From Clostridiales bacterium (GTDB lineage Bacteria > Bacillota > Clostridia > Lachnospirales > Lachnospiraceae), in the NCBI GenBank assembly GCA_012839295.1, contig DUNO01000008.1:186001-250000 (forward strand): a stretch of DNA of 64,000 bases, given 5' to 3'. Shown piece by piece: positions 60,864 through 64,000 of this stretch (position 1 is its first letter; each line of letters opens with the position of its first letter). The translations under genes were made by a program, and so were the position numbers. The notes beneath the pieces were generated by a model. The model was not told where the DNA came from. It worked only from the letters and a program-made list of their open reading frames with translations, and did not search any database.

Positions 60864-61285
60864 TTCACATCCTCCTCTGCTTTGCTTTTTAACATGTCAA
60901 TGGCATTCTTTAATATTGGTGGGTACTTCATTCCCATAAGGCCACCATTTTCAAGGATAGACAGGGCTTCATTTGCAACAAATCCAATGACCACTGCATT
61001 TCTTATAATTTCTGTCCCGGTGAGTTTGTCAACCTGGGCAGCGATCAGGACATACAACAAGATCATGCCCTTTTTGCATAACCCCTTAAACCCAGCCTTG
61101 CTCTCTAGGGCTCCATTTTCGGTTTTGGTTGACTTCTTGAATACTCCTGCTACAACCAATCCTGTAATATAATCAACTGCCATAAATAGAGCCAGTGTCT
61201 GCAACGCCATGTCCCACCCCCCAAGTAATTGAGCAAGAAAGCTCCCTATTAGTCCGATACCTGCAAATATAATATTATGTTTCAT
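60860..61285 (-). CDS. Phage holin
   Basis: A 141-residue membrane protein with three or four hydrophobic segments and motifs of the toxin-secretion/phage-lysis holin family (LLGGWDMALQTLALFMAVDYITGLVVAGVFKKS, then GLCKKGMILLYVLIA). It lies directly upstream of the amidase, the usual lysis cassette order. Confidence 0.9.
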   Translation of the reverse strand: MKHNIIFAGIGLIGSFLAQLLGGWDMALQTLALFMAVDYITGLVVAGVFKKSTKTENGALESKAGFKGLCKKGMILLYVLIAAQVDKLTGTEIIRNAVVIGFVANEALSILENGGLMGMKYPPILKNAIDMLKSKAEEDVK

Positions 61286-61315
61286 ATTTTTCTCCTTCCT
61301 TTACGAATCGGCTGT

Positions 61316-61630
61316 TTACTGCGCCTGGGCTGCCAACAGCGCCCTGATCTCCTTGAGCTCAACCACCATGGCATCGGTCGACACCTCAATGGTGTAAGTA
61401 CCAGCTTCATAGTCTCTCCTGATTGACTTAAGCCCTACGCCGTCCAGGTAAGCGGTTAATACCTCCCCGTCCTCGGAAACTACCTTAATATTCGAGGTAT
61501 CCGCGAAAGCCGTCTCGATTTCCGCATATTGTGCCCCGGAGGCGATTGTAAAGCCCCGGCTCTTATCCCGATCCGTAACTCCATTTACAACGAGTTCAAA
61601 TTCGTTTGTTCCAATCTTGATTTTTTCCAT
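61316..61630 (-). CDS. Phage small tail/baseplate-associated protein
   Basis: A 104-residue protein (MEKIKIGTNEFELVVNGV) mostly beta-strand, with a helical C-terminus (VVELKEIRALLAAQAQ). ATG 61630 has an AAGG-type site upstream; the longer frame is rejected. It lies between tail genes and the holin, a place where small tail or chaperone proteins are common. Function not assigned. Confidence 0.65.
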   Translation of the reverse strand: MEKIKIGTNEFELVVNGVTDRDKSRGFTIASGAQYAEIETAFADTSNIKVVSEDGEVLTAYLDGVGLKSIRRDYEAGTYTIEVSTDAMVVELKEIRALLAAQAQ

Positions 61631-61731
61631 AAATTTTTCCTTTCTTAGCATAAAAAATAAGCCCTTCCGGACTTGGGTTAATAGATTGTATTCGAATGCT
61701 TGTTCCGAATTTTTGTTCACTAAATGATAAT

Positions 61732-62295
61732 TTATGTAGTCTTATATATTATATCGACAAACACATACATTCCTAGAGTTCCGGAACTAACTATTACTCC
61801 ACCTCCGGGGTAGATTTTTACCATGCATGGATATATATTCGCTCCGGAAGCATCATACATACACGCAAATACATCTTCTTCTGATGCAGGCCTATATCCT
61901 TCTGGTACATTTGCAAATACAGCAGTTAATGCGTGTGATGATGCCGCCTTTATATTGAGCGTTAATCTTATATCTTTGCCAGTTTTTATTATGCTGTTGC
62001 GACCGTTGACAGTATACCCGGTCGGTATCACGCAAGTCGAGCTTGTGACTGCTAATTTATCATTTAGTGACTGAACTGTTTGAGCTAAACTGTATACTAC
62101 GGCGGCGCTGACATACTTTGTTGGATCATTTAGTATCGACTGGATCATCCTTGCATTGAGATCATCCACACCGTTACAGGCTGCCTTTATTCCGGCCTCA
62201 TCAATATTAAGATTTTCGGCGTTCAATGGTGTGCTGACAGACGGAGCATTCTGCCAGCCGTTTCCTCCGTTTACCCCAGTAAAATTAATTGCCAT
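61732..62295 (-). CDS. Phage tail/baseplate-like structural protein
   Basis: A 187-residue protein (MAINFTGVNGGNGWQNAP), with N-terminal coil NAENLNIDEAGIKAACNGVDDLNARM and a beta-rich C-terminal half. This structure suits a receptor-binding or baseplate upper protein. GGAGG is nine bases before ATG 62295. It overlaps the preceding small gene by 11 bp. Precise role unknown. Confidence 0.65.
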   Translation of the reverse strand: MAINFTGVNGGNGWQNAPSVSTPLNAENLNIDEAGIKAACNGVDDLNARMIQSILNDPTKYVSAAVVYSLAQTVQSLNDKLAVTSSTCVIPTGYTVNGRNSIIKTGKDIRLTLNIKAASSHALTAVFANVPEGYRPASEEDVFACMYDASGANIYPCMVKIYPGGGVIVSSGTLGMYVFVDIIYKTT

Positions 62296-62479
62296 CCTTT
62301 TTTGCCTCCTCTTCATGACTTTTGCGCTCAGCTTCGATTGTCTGAGCCGCAATACTGTTAACCTGTGATGTTAGCTCAAATAGAGCCATCTGAGTTATTG
62401 TAATTGGCAGATTGGATTCATTGATCACATTTGTAAGGTTTTCCTTCAGCTCTTGGATTTGCAGGTTAATACCTTTCAT
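62285..62479 (-). CDS. Small phage protein, helical
   Basis: A 64-residue helical protein (MKGINLQIQELKENLTNV), ending in a very charged tail. GGAGG precedes the ATG. It lies between the Ig-like protein and the tail-like protein and overlaps the latter; possibly an assembly or tail-associated factor. Confidence 0.6.
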   Translation of the reverse strand: MKGINLQIQELKENLTNVINESNLPITITQMALFELTSQVNSIAAQTIEAERKSHEEEAKKDGN

Positions 62480-62551
62480 ACTTCCTCCTTTCGCGCATAA
62501 AAAGAGCAGCTGCCTTTCGGAGCCGCCCTGGTTGCTAAGAATTATTTAGTT

Positions 62552-63685
62552 TTACTTTGTAATGCTTATATCACATCTCAAGACGATCACTTGTTTATCC
62601 GGCGTGGTGATCGTGCAGGTAACATATGCCTCGCCTTCCCCGACCGCCCTAATCTTTCCGGATGCAGAATTGACACGAACCTTTGACCAATCGCTGGAAG
62701 CATATTTATATTTGCTCTTTGCTATGCGATTCTCGACAGTGATGTAAAAGACATCATTAATTGAGAGGTCAAGTGCTTCATCGGTCAGTACTGGGGCGTT
62801 TTCATCATAGCCTACAACCACATCACTGGTTAGAGTTTCCGACCTTCCATCCGGCAACGTGGCTTTACATGTAATAGTTGCCTTGCCTGGCTTTATGGCC
62901 TTTACAATGCCGTTTTTAGGGTTCACCGTGGCTATCTTGGGATCGCTGCTTGTAAATTCGTATTTGGTTCCCTTTATGTTGTCTACAATGTTAATATCGT
63001 AAGATGTTGCTGTTGCAAGTGATACGGATGTAACGGTTAGGGATGGAGTGGTTATTTCCTCTACTACGGCAGTTTCGTCACGCTCCAGTAGTTGCACATA
63101 AATATATCCCGTTTTCGCTTGATATATTTGATCTCCTGGTGTAAATGTCCACTTTATTTTTTGCATATTAGTTGTGCTTGAATCGTAATCGGAATACGAA
63201 AATGTTCCAGTGACAACATTACCGACTTTACTATACATTTTTACATTAGGCAAAATATTATAAATATCATCACCTAAATATCCATTATATACATCATACA
63301 TATCTGATCTGTCGCCTAGTTCTATTTGATTGGATGCTGCTGTTATTGGAACTTTAAAAACAATTTTCTCATAAGGAAGCAGTATTTCACAAATCAAATT
63401 TACTGTTTGTTGGCCTTCCGCAATAATATAATCAGGATTTTCCCAGTATAATAAATTAGATGTCGCAACAGTATCTCCCTTTGTTACTATTCCAATGAGA
63501 CTAAAGTCTTTTAATTTTTGACCTTTATAAAACCCATCACTATTAGGATTAGTGGCAATAAATGAGATATTATAATTGCCATCCACAGAGATTAAATTAA
63601 TAGCCTGTGCCTTTGCTGTATGTTCCGTTGCAGAACATGTAAATGAAAGAATGAATGCAATTGCAAATATGATTATTTTCTTCAT
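62552..63685 (-). CDS. Secreted protein with tandem Ig-like (Big_2) domains
   Basis: A 377-residue protein. A signal peptide (KKIIIFAIAFILSFTCSATEHTAKAQA, cleavage about residue 27) is followed by a unique domain (about 30-210) and two Big_2 repeats (about 215-290 and 300-377) with KYEFTSSDPKIATVNPKNGIVKAIKPGKATITCKA and KYKYASSDWSKVRVNSASGKIRAVGEGEAYVTC. ATG 63685 has better spacing to AGGAGG than 63688. A cleaved signal peptide is unusual for a phage virion protein, so it may be cargo. Confidence 0.8.
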   Translation of the reverse strand: MKKIIIFAIAFILSFTCSATEHTAKAQAINLISVDGNYNISFIATNPNSDGFYKGQKLKDFSLIGIVTKGDTVATSNLLYWENPDYIIAEGQQTVNLICEILLPYEKIVFKVPITAASNQIELGDRSDMYDVYNGYLGDDIYNILPNVKMYSKVGNVVTGTFSYSDYDSSTTNMQKIKWTFTPGDQIYQAKTGYIYVQLLERDETAVVEEITTPSLTVTSVSLATATSYDINIVDNIKGTKYEFTSSDPKIATVNPKNGIVKAIKPGKATITCKATLPDGRSETLTSDVVVGYDENAPVLTDEALDLSINDVFYITVENRIAKSKYKYASSDWSKVRVNSASGKIRAVGEGEAYVTCTITTPDKQVIVLRCDISITK

Positions 63686-63738
63686 CATAACACCTCCTAT
63701 TGGTATTATACCATATTGTTACAATTATACAACAAAAG

Positions 63739-64000
63739 TTACAAGTAATTTATTGTGGACAAAATATTATTAATTTGCTCTTGTAGACCTTTTATGGTTT
63801 CCTGTTGATCCTGAATTACAGCTATGGCTGGGGATATAAATTCATCATTTCTTAGCCCGTAAGCATATCCAATGACTTCACTATTAGTGTCGTATTCACC
63901 ATATTCATCTCTTAATGCGTGCATAGGAGATTTAATAAATGCAGCCAGATCTTTCGATGCAAGCCCCAGCTCTTCTATTAACTCTTCTACATCCTGAGAT
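63739..64000 (-). CDS. Phage tail-fibre-like protein, C-terminal chaperone end (partial)
   Basis: The last 86 codons of a larger protein that continues past the window. The end reads SQDVEELIEELGL, then IGYAYGLRNDEFISPAIAVIQDQQETIKGLQEQ, which fits the Peptidase_S74 intramolecular chaperone found at the end of phage tail spikes and fibres. The catalytic Ser-Asp dyad lies outside. This marks the tail-module boundary. Confidence 0.7.
   Translation of the reverse strand, partial: SQDVEELIEELGLASKDLAAFIKSPMHALRDEYGEYDTNSEVIGYAYGLRNDEFISPAIAVIQDQQETIKGLQEQINNILSTINYL

Overview
The window looks like a chromosomal segment of a low-to-moderate GC anaerobic Firmicute, most likely a Lachnospiraceae-type clostridium. 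This rests on the Suf Fe-S operon order, a class I hybrid-cluster protein, CUT1 sugar transporters without a dedicated ATPase, 7TMR-DISM and Cache sensors, paired small YdcZ-type transporters, and strong AGGAGG ribosome sites. The species is inferred, not shown.

Layout. 0-3.5 kb: sufC-sufB-sufD-sufS (minus, sufS cut by the window edge), behind a well-formed promoter with an IscR-like site and a structured, possibly non-coding leader RNA. 4.0-8.6 kb: an XRE regulator and a four-gene catecholate-type siderophore importer (binding lipoprotein, two FecCD permeases, ATPase) behind two matching operators. 8.8-18.2 kb: a galactoside/galactonate locus. On the minus strand it has a sugar-binding lipoprotein, two permeases and a GH35 beta-galactosidase; on the plus strand an IclR regulator, a KDG-type kinase, a KDPGal-type aldolase and galactonate dehydratase. 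The two divergent promoters carry the same composite operator. 18.4-24 kb: GntR/ABC/ABC-2 operon and a 7TMR-DISM kinase paired with a SARP-type response regulator. 24-27.7 kb: a three-gene repeat protein / MoxR ATPase / metallopeptidase-VWA module. 27.7-34.2 kb: two Crp/Fnr regulators, each facing a target operon (YdcZ pair; hybrid-cluster protein, an unknown protein and hemerythrin), a small monooxygenase and a LysR relic. 34.2-45.2 kb: two chemoreceptors flanking a polyol/ketose operon (aldolase, FGGY kinase, GatD-like dehydrogenase, PfkB kinase, aldo/keto reductase) with a divergent AraC regulator. 45.2-47.6 kb: decayed DNA with an SRAP/YedK relic and an N-terminally truncated AraC gene. 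47.6-50.5 kb: flavin redox genes with a MarR regulator. 50.5-57.3 kb: a histidine kinase, two CUT1 permeases, a long coiled-coil HlyD-like adaptor and a MacB-like membrane protein, with no ATPase or binding protein. 57.6-64 kb: one end of a prophage (AbrB-like protein with an operator array, small early genes, Rha antirepressor, amidase, holin, tail/baseplate genes, Ig-like protein, tail-fibre chaperone end).

How genes work together. Iron (Suf, siderophore uptake) and nitrosative stress (Hcp, hemerythrin, Crp/Fnr) genes fit an anaerobe. The two carbohydrate loci each pair a regulator with divergent catabolic operons. Candidates for less-described biology are the MoxR/VWA repeat-protein module, the unknown gene between hcp and hemerythrin, the ATPase-less permease/adaptor operon, the minus-strand RNA upstream of suf, and a duplicated ~100-bp leader that sits at the start codons of two unrelated genes. 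No tRNA, rRNA, CRISPR array or intact insertion sequence was seen.
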